A DNA stretch of 5,739 nt from Spirochaetales bacterium (GCA_027077185.1 JALTGJ010000504.1:1-5739), one strand, 5' to 3'. Shown: positions 1-4,908, numbered from the stretch's first letter. Notes: generated from the sequence alone by a model not told the origin. Program-made: numbers and translations.

Positions 1-2
1 CA

Positions 3-362
3 GATAAGCCGTTTGTCCGGGTTAACTATCACTGGCCGGGGAATATAAGGGAACTGGAAAACACCATAGAGAGAGCGATCCTTATGGCTGAAGGGGATGT
101 AATTATGCCCAACGAGCTGGAGCTCTATTTTAACCGCCGCTCATTACCCCCTGGTTCAGGAGCAGAGAATTTACAACTGAATATTCCTCCTGGTGGTGTA
201 AATTTGGAAACGGTGGAAAAAAGACTTATAATTCAGGCCCTGGAACAGACCCAGTGGGTACAGAAAGATGCAGCTGTTCTTTTAAATGTAACAAGCCGGG
301 TTTTAAACTACAAAATTAAAAGATTTGAGATTACTCATAAAAGCTGGAGACAGAATAAATAA
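3..362 (+). CDS. NtrC-family sigma54-dependent activator, C-terminal fragment
   Basis: The 5' end lies outside the window; 119 residues are visible in frame from base 3. They begin with the end of the AAA+ sigma54-interaction domain, marked by YHWPGNIRELENTIERA at residues 9-25, the signature that closes this domain in NtrC-type enhancer-binding proteins. A short linker (about residues 40-68) leads to a Fis-type helix-turn-helix at about 71-108, with AA.LL.V..R.LNYKI.RF.I spacing, so the protein should bind DNA and drive RNA polymerase with sigma54. The sensory domain, and thus the signal and the regulon, cannot be read here. The seven residues before YHWPGN (DKPFVRV) do not look like the usual helical AxxxLxxY lead-in. 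This could be a family variant or mark damage upstream. GC is about 43 %, clearly higher than the next 600 bases. Confidence 0.9.
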   Translation, partial: DKPFVRVNYHWPGNIRELENTIERAILMAEGDVIMPNELELYFNRRSLPPGSGAENLQLNIPPGGVNLETVEKRLIIQALEQTQWVQKDAAVLLNVTSRVLNYKIKRFEITHKSWRQNK

Positions 363-411
363 AACCAGCATTGGAAATCTCATCCAATAAAAAAGCTCCA
401 TGTCCTAACTT

Positions 412-426
412 CTTGAATAATTCAAG
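412..426. promoter_or_regulatory. 15-bp palindrome, likely antitoxin operator
   Basis: CTTGAAT-A-ATTCAAG is a perfect inverted repeat with 7-bp arms and one central base, 22 bp upstream of the toxin ATG. It covers the proposed -35 hexamer (TTGAAT, 413-418). Antitoxins of BrnA-like type commonly bind a palindrome in their own promoter to repress the operon. Position and symmetry fit that role, but binding is inferred. Confidence 0.6.
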
Positions 427-441
427 GATATGATATATTTT
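413..441 (+). promoter_or_regulatory. Putative promoter of the toxin-antitoxin operon
   Basis: A -35 hexamer TTGAAT (413-418) is followed by two overlapping -10 candidates. One is an extended -10, TGA plus TATATT (434-439), with a short 15-bp spacer. The other is TATTTT (436-441) with a 17-bp spacer. Either places the transcription start near 446-449, at or just before the toxin ATG at 449. A perfect TATAAT at 443-448 also exists, but using it would start transcription inside the gene. Confidence 0.5.
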
Positions 442-448
442 TTATAAT

Positions 449-727
449 ATGTTATCATTTGAATGGAATCATGAAAAAGCAGTTGGTAATATTCAGAAAC
501 ATGGTATTTCGTTTGATGAAGCCTGTACTGTTTTTTCTGATACTCTATCTTTAACTATTCATGACCCTCTTCATTCAAGTGAAGAAGATCGTTTTACAAT
601 AATAGGGAAATCTGTTAATAATCGTATTTTAATCATTATTCATACATATCGAAAAAGTAATATTAGAATAATAACTGCTAGAAAAGCTACAAAAAAAGAG
701 AGGTTGTATTATGAAAACAATGGCTAA
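449..727 (+). CDS. brnT: BrnT-family toxin (DUF497 ribonuclease)
   Basis: This 92-residue protein is the normal size for BrnT toxins, RelE-fold ribonucleases that cleave RNA and halt growth. The family pattern is plain: FEWNHEKAVGNIQKHGISFDEA at the N-terminus (residues 4-25), DP.H at 39-42, a central RFTIIGKS (48-55), then the basic block IRIITARKATKKERLYY (72-88), which holds the arginine, lysine and glutamate positions usual in the family. The start at 449 is fixed by the family N-terminus and by an in-frame stop at 431-433. No Shine-Dalgarno sequence precedes it, and the promoter predicts a message that starts almost at the ATG, so it is probably translated as a leaderless mRNA. The last 17 bases overlap the antitoxin gene, which implies co-transcription. 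GC is only about 29 %. Family call is sure; activity is inferred. Confidence 0.92.
   Translation: MLSFEWNHEKAVGNIQKHGISFDEACTVFSDTLSLTIHDPLHSSEEDRFTIIGKSVNNRILIIIHTYRKSNIRIITARKATKKERLYYENNG
698..703 (+). promoter_or_regulatory. Strong ribosome binding site of the antitoxin
   Basis: GAGAGG lies inside the toxin coding sequence, 7 bases before the ATG at 711. It decides the start at 711 over the in-frame ATG at 720, which would be 16 bases away. It contrasts with the toxin, which has no such site. Confidence 0.75.
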
Positions 728-935
728 CGATCCTGAAATGTTAGAAGAATATGACTTTAGTGGAGGAATCAGAGGTAAATATTCGAAGGAATATACAGAA
801 GGAACAAATGTAATTGCTATTGATTCGGATGTAATACAATTCTTTCCTGATCATGATTCTGTGAATGAAGCCTTACGATCTTTACTTCCAATTTTAAAAA
901 GGCAAGAACGGAAAAGTACCGGGCAATTACCATAA
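711..935 (+). CDS. Antitoxin partner of BrnT (BrnA-like, ribbon-helix-helix-type)
   Basis: A 74-residue protein encoded directly after the toxin and overlapping it by 17 bases, the BrnT-BrnA gene order. It has the EYDFS.G.RGKY segment (13-24) and the block EGTNVIAIDSDV..FFPD (30-47), followed by SVNEALRSLLPIL (50-62). This reads as one beta strand and two helices, the arrangement of ribbon-helix-helix DNA-binding antitoxins. The YxEGTNV-DxDV-FPD-SVNEALR pattern is a recurrent antitoxin family found next to DUF497 toxins, somewhat different from classical BrnA, so the brnA symbol is not assigned. It should neutralise the toxin by direct binding and repress the operon at the palindrome at 412-426. 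The C-terminal tail after residue 63 is basic and short. Start chosen from the GAGAGG site. Confidence 0.85.
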   Translation: MKTMANDPEMLEEYDFSGGIRGKYSKEYTEGTNVIAIDSDVIQFFPDHDSVNEALRSLLPILKRQERKSTGQLP

Positions 936-1018
936 ATCATCTACTCAACCCAGGCTCCGTCCTCCTTCAATCTCTAATATGAGGGTTGTGCGAAGTATAC
1001 AAATTCAGGTTGTTTTTT

Positions 1019-1148
1019 GCTTTTGCGACTAATAATGGGTCCCCGACACTTCGTGTCGCCCATTTTATCTTTATATTCACCAGTTCTACTGCTCTCTATT
1101 AGAGAAGAAGTTTTTTTGACATAGCAAATGAGACACAACGCAAAAAGC
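1019..1148. repeat. Palindromic repeat element, copy A
   Basis: An imperfect inverted repeat whose ends match each other: GCTTTTGCGA on the left (1019-1028) and CGCAAAAAGC on the right (1139-1148, the reverse complement with one extra A). It is also a diverged direct copy of the element at 1976-2089. The right 51 bases (from ATTAGAGAAGA at 1098) align without a gap to 2039-2089, at roughly 70 % identity by eye, and the left ends share GCTTTTGCGA. Copy A carries an extra segment of roughly 24 bases that contains the hairpin at 1034-1064. The copies bracket the membrane-protein gene. It could be a MITE-like element or an integron attC-like site. Canonical attC end motifs are not clear. Confidence 0.6.
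1034..1064 (+). terminator. Bulged hairpin, possible terminator of the toxin-antitoxin operon
   Basis: A two-part stem: AATGGG (1034-1039) pairs with CCCATT (1059-1064), and CGACAC (1044-1049) pairs with GTGTCG (1053-1058) around a TTC loop, with TCCC bulged on the left. It is followed by the T-rich stretch TTATCTTTAT. It lies about 100 bases past the antitoxin stop. The T-tract is interrupted, so termination is only likely, and the hairpin is embedded in repeat copy A. Confidence 0.45.
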
Positions 1149-1339
1149 TATTGTTACAAATTGCCACACTTTGATATATATTACTACTATAAATGAGAAG
1201 TTTTACAAACACCTGGGTTTGTAAAAAGAAGGGAAAAGTTCAAATCAGTGGATTCTGGATACTTTAGATCATGCAGCACATATCTAAGTATATTGGGGGA
1301 CTGAAAGTGAAACCGAATAACCTGGTTATATCTAAATTA
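1149..1339. other. Non-coding stretch with three inverted repeats
   Basis: No supported gene lies between the antitoxin stop and the stop of the minus-strand gene. The right part holds three separate inverted repeats. TTTTACAAAC/GTTTGTAAAA (1201-1226) has 10-bp perfect arms and a 6-base loop. ATACTTTAGAT/ATCTAAGTAT (1259-1291) has one unpaired base and a 12-base loop. ATAACC-T-GGTTAT (1317-1329) is a perfect 13-bp palindrome 10 bases past the minus-strand gene's stop. None has a proper U-tract on either strand. They may be RNA 3'-end structures, protein-binding sites or remnants of mobile DNA. Confidence 0.5.
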
Positions 1340-1888
1340 TTAAGGTTCTGGAGAAAAGCAGATTTTTTTTAATTTATATAAACGATAGCTCAGATCAGCA
1401 AAAATTATCATTAATCCCAATAACTCCAGTCCATGGATCCTGGGTACATATATTGATCCTGCGCGAATAAACACAAATAACGTCAAAAGGGTAACACCAG
1501 TCAGGGCAATAAGTGATTGACCTATAATAGTTCGTATTCTGACTAAAACAAAGACACTTATAGTAATCGTAATAACAAATAGCAAGAAAGTAAAAATAAA
1601 CTGAATAAAATCTCTATGCTGGAGCAAACCAAGATTTTTTGCAATAAATCTGCCAACCATCTCCACAAGTATCTGAATATCCAATTGTTTATTAATTCCC
1701 AAAGCCGTAAGAAATATTGAAATGCTTACCCATAAGAAATGCTTTGTCTTTTCGGTTTTTATATTATGCACATAATAAAGTGATAAAATTATTGTTAATA
1801 AATATGTCAGAGTTATAACCCACGACCAAAAGGTATCATCCCCACTTTTTGAAAGCCATGTATTTAAAAACGGGATTATTTTGTTCAT
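1340..1888 (-). CDS. Conserved hypothetical membrane protein, five predicted helices
   Basis: A 182-residue hydrophobic protein with predicted membrane segments at about 21-41, 50-66, 96-117, 122-142 and 152-170, so it sits in the inner membrane. It carries GINKQLD at 64-70 just after the second helix, followed by an amphipathic ILVEMVGRFIAKNLG stretch (73-87), and a late IRAGS motif at 141-145. I recall GxNKQLD followed by a QR/HR region as typical of a widespread uncharacterised membrane family. No function is known to me and none is assigned. The start is fixed by AAGGTG five bases before the ATG (1894-1899 on the complement). It is monocistronic, on the strand opposite both neighbours, and flanked by the two repeat elements, which suggests it arrived as a separate unit. 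The C-terminal coding end runs through an eight-A tract. Confidence 0.8.
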   Translation of the reverse strand: MNKIIPFLNTWLSKSGDDTFWSWVITLTYLLTIILSLYYVHNIKTEKTKHFLWVSISIFLTALGINKQLDIQILVEMVGRFIAKNLGLLQHRDFIQFIFTFLLFVITITISVFVLVRIRTIIGQSLIALTGVTLLTLFVFIRAGSIYVPRIHGLELLGLMIIFADLSYRLYKLKKICFSPEP

Positions 1889-1922
1889 CTACTCACCTTA
1901 ATGAAATGGTTAAATTAAATGT

Positions 1923-1951
1923 ATTTTATTTAATATCAAAATAATAGTAAA
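1923..1951 (-). promoter_or_regulatory. Putative promoter of the membrane-protein gene
   Basis: On the minus strand, TTTACT (1946-1951) and TAAAAT (1923-1928) are separated by exactly 17 bp, giving 4/6 and 5/6 matches to the sigma70 consensus. It lies 35 bp upstream of the ATG. An AT-rich inverted repeat, ATTAAAT/ATTTAAT (1914-1934), overlaps the -10 box and could be an operator, though such repeats arise easily in AT-rich DNA. Confidence 0.55.
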
Positions 1952-1975
1952 CAAGTTCGCTTAATTAATAAGCAG

Positions 1976-2089
1976 GCTTTTGCGATGTGTCCCACTTTTA
2001 GGATTTGATGGCTATATTGCATAGTGTATTAGCCTTACATTAGAGAAGAGGTTTCTTTTATGTAGTAAATGTTGAACATCGCAAATAGC
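1976..2089. repeat. Palindromic repeat element, copy B
   Basis: Its ends form an inverted repeat: GCTTTTGCGATG (1976-1987) against CATCGCAAATAGC (2077-2089), differing by one inserted T. The interior has a further stem, GGCTA (2010-2014) with TAGCC (2030-2034), so the whole element could fold into a long cruciform. It is a diverged direct copy of 1019-1148. A GTTGAAC at 2071-2077 fits the GTTRRRY integron core, but it lies inside the arm rather than at the outer end, so an attC call is not secure. Confidence 0.6.
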
Positions 2090-2132
2090 TAATAAGGGAA
2101 ATCAATTTTGTATGTCAGCCAGTTACACAATT

Positions 2133-2161
2133 TTGATTTTCCTTCTAAAATGTGCTATGAT
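2133..2161 (+). promoter_or_regulatory. Extended -10 promoter of the lipoprotein/barrel operon
   Basis: TTGATT (2133-2138), a 17-bp spacer, then TGC-TATGAT (-10 at 2156-2161 with the extended TGn at 2153-2155). This is the best promoter match I found in the window. The expected transcription start falls at about 2168-2169, at the ATG at 2169, so the message should be leaderless and the upstream ATG at 2112 would not be transcribed from it. Confidence 0.65.
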
Positions 2162-2168
2162 ATCTTTA

Positions 2169-2582
2169 ATGAAGAAAAAGTATTTAACAATATTTCTATT
2201 AATTATAATTCTGCTTTCCGGATGTAAGCTGGTGTTAGGTGCCAGGACGGATAAGGCGATGGAAATAATTGTTAAGGGCAGTAGCTTTACCCTTGCATGG
2301 GATCCCGGTGGACCGGATATACCTAATAATCCTAATAGTGCAGTCCAATATAGAGTATATTATAGAAACCATGGATCTTATTATTGGCAATTATTGATGG
2401 AGATTGAAAGTTCAGGTAATCCTGAGTGTTTTATAAATAGTGATATTATGGATTACGGCATGTATGATTTTGCTGTAAGTGCGGTAAGCGAACAAGGGAG
2501 TGAGTCAGCTTTGCATTCATCATTGGATAGTACAGCCAATCCCTTTACTGGCTGGTACATAAACTGGATAGGTTCTAAATAA
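2169..2582 (+). CDS. Lipoprotein with fibronectin type III-like domain
   Basis: A 137-residue protein beginning MKKKY, then a hydrophobic run and a lipobox LSGC with the lipidated cysteine at residue 19, so it is exported and membrane-anchored. The mature part (about 38-118) reads as a single fibronectin-III-like fold: SFTLAWDPG, then YRVYYR, then YDFAVSAVSEQGSES, the usual strand pattern with a closing G.ES. A short tail rich in W and Y ends it. This domain type mediates protein or glycan contacts. Enzymatic function is not suggested. An ATG at 2112 opens the same frame, but it would add 19 hydrophobic residues before the signal peptide and place the promoter inside the gene, so 2169 is preferred. 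The weak AAGGGA before 2112 is 12 bases away. The next gene starts 15 bases after the stop, so they form an operon. Confidence 0.75.
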   Translation: MKKKYLTIFLLIIILLSGCKLVLGARTDKAMEIIVKGSSFTLAWDPGGPDIPNNPNSAVQYRVYYRNHGSYYWQLLMEIESSGNPECFINSDIMDYGMYDFAVSAVSEQGSESALHSSLDSTANPFTGWYINWIGSK

Positions 2583-2597
2583 TAAGGAGAACGGGCA

Positions 2598-3221
2598 ATG
2601 AAAAAAAATGTAGTATTGGTTTTAATCATAGTTTGTATTGGATATTCTAATTTATACTCAAAAGAAGTAAAAGAGCCTGTTCCCTGGGGATTTATTTTCA
2701 ATACGAATAATCTGTTAATGGATATTGAAGGCTACCAGGCAGGTGTAGGATTTAAAACACTGCATGATAATAATGTCGCTATCCGCTATCTTATTGATAT
2801 TTTCTACTCCAGCAGTTCTGATTCCTTTTCCGGAACCCTTGGCGCAACCTATGAAAAACATTTTAAGCCAGGCAGAATTTCTCCCTATTGGGGTGGTTTT
2901 ATTGAAGCGGGGTACATTGGGCAAAAATCGAAAACTGATTCAGATAACTGGACTATGAATAATACATTCCCTGTTTCAGTAGGTGGAGTTTTAGGTGTCG
3001 AATTCTTTATTATGGAGTTTCTTTCAGTATTTGCAGAATACAGTATATCCTTTGACAGCCTTATTACTTCAACGTCAACAAGTGTTGCCGGAAATGTAAC
3101 TAATACAAACCCGGAAATTACTTATTCCATCGATTCTGGTATTGGTAATAATTCGAGTATTGGAATAATAATCTATTTAGATAATGTTATTACATTTGAA
3201 CAGAAGGATAAAAAAGAATAG
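2598..3221 (+). CDS. Outer-membrane beta-barrel protein
   Basis: A 207-residue protein with an N-terminal signal peptide (MKKN, hydrophobic core about 5-16, likely cleavage near residue 21). The rest alternates hydrophobic and polar residues in predicted transmembrane strands: about 43-53, 57-70, 77-89, 94-106, 123-137, 139-152 and 174-195. Aromatic residues sit at strand ends and a long Ser/Thr/Asn-rich loop (153-173) looks surface exposed. This fits a small eight-stranded porin-like barrel. The terminal strand GIIIYL is followed by a charged tail ending DKKE rather than a terminal aromatic, which is slightly unusual. AAGGAGA (2584-2590) lies 7 bases before the ATG and fixes the start. It is translated from the same message as the upstream lipoprotein, which may act with it at the outer membrane. 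The exact family is not recognised. Confidence 0.75.
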   Translation: MKKNVVLVLIIVCIGYSNLYSKEVKEPVPWGFIFNTNNLLMDIEGYQAGVGFKTLHDNNVAIRYLIDIFYSSSSDSFSGTLGATYEKHFKPGRISPYWGGFIEAGYIGQKSKTDSDNWTMNNTFPVSVGGVLGVEFFIMEFLSVFAEYSISFDSLITSTSTSVAGNVTNTNPEITYSIDSGIGNNSSIGIIIYLDNVITFEQKDKKE

Positions 3222-3223
3222 AT

Positions 3224-4810
3224 CTATGCATATTTTTCTGCAAAATCGATAATTTTATGTTCCTCTGGTCTAAACTCTATTCTTGGTTTTTCATCAAGGG
3301 CAGATTTAATTTGCAGACAAAATGATAAAAGATCTGTGCTTTCCAGATGAGTTCGATCCATGGAATTAATTATTTTACTATTATGGATTCTTATAGATTT
3401 ATGCTGTAATGAAAATCCAAGTTGGGCATCTACAGAAATATTTGGTTCCAAAGTTTCCAGATCATTTGGAATTCCGTCACCCACTATATTCCTTATAGAG
3501 GAGAGATCAAAATAATTTTCTATAGAAGCTCTTTTCAGACGATAAACCTGAATTCCATTTTTTTCACAGTTTTTATTAAATCTGTCTGTAACAATTTCTG
3601 TATCGCCTTTGGAATATGTTAAACTAAATACATTTTTCTTTTCCAGAAACATTGATAAATCAAGATATGCTCTAATATCACCATTTAAAGGGAAAAAATT
3701 AATATTAAATCTGCGGTCCAGGCCAACCCACATTAATACTGTATTTAAAACAGGAATATCCGAGGGATTTTCCACAAGAATAATAGCATCTGCAATTAGA
3801 TGGTCAGAAACTGAGTAACCCAAATTAAAAAGAATACTGGCATTTGAAGTTTCATCAGAAAGATGGACTTCTTTATTCCTATATTGCACATGATAGATTT
3901 TATTTACTAACAAAGAATTAAGGAAAATATTTGAATGAGTGGAAATAATAAACTGTTTATCTTCTATTCCTTTTAGAAAAGAAAGAAGACGCTTCTGCAT
4001 TTCGGGATGCAAATGACTTTCAGGTTCTTCCAGACAAATAAGGGAATGCTGCGTATCCAATGCAAAAGTTATCATTATAAGAAGATCTGCTAAACCAAGT
4101 CCTGAGTCGTTGGCAAATATCCATTTTTCTTCTGTAAGACGTTTAAAAACTAACTGAATAGTATTTTTTAAATCGGGTATTATATTAAATTCATAGTCAC
4201 AAATTTCCGAAAAAGCCGTATAAATTTTAGTAAATGTTTTAAACTCATTTGAGCTGGGGTTCTGGTTTTTTAGAAAAAACAGATAATTTACAATTCCACT
4301 GCCATAGTTTTCTATTTTCTGCTTAAGATTAATTTCAACTCTGGCTTCCAATTTACGTTTAGGGGGTATTAGGAGGGGCTGAAAAGTTTCCTCAATATCT
4401 CTAAACCAGTTTTTCAATATTGTATGCATATCAAACATTTTATTTAAAAAATGAAGATTTTTATTGCTCTCCAGATCCATGGTACAGATCTTTATTATGC
4501 TGTCCTCTTCTCCATAATACCAAATAGTTTTTTTATCCTTTAAACCTTCCAGATACGTTCTAAAGGCATTTGTAGCTTTCCGGGTTATATTATCAAAATA
4601 TTGGCTTGCTTCCTGTTCAAAATAATGAACAAGGGGTGTGATATCTTCCAGAGGTTTACCAACTGCCACACATTCTTTTATGTTGACTGCTTCAATTATT
4701 GATGTTTTCCCACTGTTGTTTTTACCAAAAAGGACATTAATTTTACCCAGACCATTCAATTCCAGGTATTTTACACCCTTGTTGTTTTTTACTTTTAAAT
4801 AATTAAACAT
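3224..4810 (-). CDS. OLD-like AAA ATPase with degenerate TOPRIM-like C-terminus
   Basis: A 528-residue protein of the overcoming-lysogenization-defect/RecF-like ABC ATPase group. Walker A is GKNNSGKT at 29-36, the ABC signature-like SGLGLADLL at 236-244, Walker B LICLEEPESHLHP at 257-269, and the H-loop THS at 291-293. A TOPRIM-like region follows: ILVENPSDIPVL (344-355) supplies the family glutamate (E347) and D351, then NGD (376-378). Where OLD nucleases have an acidic DxD, this protein seems to read YSK (399-401). IENY at 430-433 matches a motif common in the C-terminus of related proteins. The ATPase should work; metal-dependent nuclease activity is doubtful. OLD proteins act in phage defence and DNA repair, alone or with partners. 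The start at 4810 has GGGAGGGG (4815-4822) just upstream. The alternative at 4834 has no good site. The stop lies two bases from that of the convergent barrel gene. Confidence 0.85.
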   Translation of the reverse strand: MFNYLKVKNNKGVKYLELNGLGKINVLFGKNNSGKTSIIEAVNIKECVAVGKPLEDITPLVHYFEQEASQYFDNITRKATNAFRTYLEGLKDKKTIWYYGEEDSIIKICTMDLESNKNLHFLNKMFDMHTILKNWFRDIEETFQPLLIPPKRKLEARVEINLKQKIENYGSGIVNYLFFLKNQNPSSNEFKTFTKIYTAFSEICDYEFNIIPDLKNTIQLVFKRLTEEKWIFANDSGLGLADLLIMITFALDTQHSLICLEEPESHLHPEMQKRLLSFLKGIEDKQFIISTHSNIFLNSLLVNKIYHVQYRNKEVHLSDETSNASILFNLGYSVSDHLIADAIILVENPSDIPVLNTVLMWVGLDRRFNINFFPLNGDIRAYLDLSMFLEKKNVFSLTYSKGDTEIVTDRFNKNCEKNGIQVYRLKRASIENYFDLSSIRNIVGDGIPNDLETLEPNISVDAQLGFSLQHKSIRIHNSKIINSMDRTHLESTDLLSFCLQIKSALDEKPRIEFRPEEHKIIDFAEKYA

Positions 4811-4852
4811 TAATCCCCTCCCAGTAATAACCATTAATATTTTTCTTAGATA

Positions 4853-4881
4853 ATTTTACAATACAAATTTGTGGATAGCAA
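4853..4881 (-). promoter_or_regulatory. Putative promoter of the OLD-like gene
   Basis: On the minus strand, TTGCTA (4876-4881) and TAAAAT (4853-4858) are 17 bp apart (4/6 and 5/6 matches). The expected start is near 4846, giving a leader of about 36 bases with a strong Shine-Dalgarno sequence. The -35 box is part of the inner arm of the inverted repeat at 4865-4908, so a protein bound there would block or assist transcription. Confidence 0.5.
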
Positions 4882-4908
4882 TGAAATTGCTACCTTATAC
4901 ACAAATTT
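4865..4908. repeat. 44-bp nested inverted repeat upstream of the OLD-like gene
   Basis: Outer arms AAATTTGTG (4865-4873) and CACAAATTT (4900-4908) are perfect 9-bp complements. Inner arms TAGCAAT (4876-4882) and ATTGCTA (4886-4892) are perfect 7-bp complements around a GAA loop. The left outer arm also contains its own 10-bp palindrome, ACAAATTTGT (4863-4872). No U-tract follows on either strand, so an intrinsic terminator is unlikely. An operator or a mobile palindromic repeat fits better. Confidence 0.65.

Noticed and set aside
370..388. ATTGGA/TCCAAT hairpin after the activator as a terminator
   Set aside because: Only six mostly weak pairs with a 7-base loop, and it is followed by A residues rather than T on the plus strand.
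946..988. CAACCC/GGGTTG inverted repeat after the antitoxin as an attC-like end pair
   Set aside because: Six-base arms with a 31-base loop and no matching inner arms; the flanking bases do not fit the RYYYAAC/GTTRRRY pattern.
1161..1190. TTGCCA and TACTAT as a plus-strand promoter for a small RNA
   Set aside because: The spacing is 18 bp and the -10 match is only 4/6. In DNA this AT-rich it is too weak to call without a transcript.
1193..1267. A 24-codon open frame starting ATG in the non-coding region
   Set aside because: It has no ribosome site, no family resemblance, and it runs through the inverted repeat at 1201-1226.
2112..2168. Longer start for the lipoprotein at ATG 2112
   Set aside because: It would put 19 hydrophobic residues before a normal lipoprotein signal, its weak AAGGGA site is 12 bases away, and the best promoter lies inside this stretch.
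2453..2958. Other open frames of 64-82 codons on both strands within the lipoprotein and barrel genes
   Set aside because: They lie entirely across better-supported genes with signal peptides and ribosome sites and show no family features.
4811..4834. Longer start for the OLD-like protein at ATG 4834
   Set aside because: It has no good ribosome site, whereas 4810 has GGGAGGGG upstream and matches the usual N-terminus of the family.
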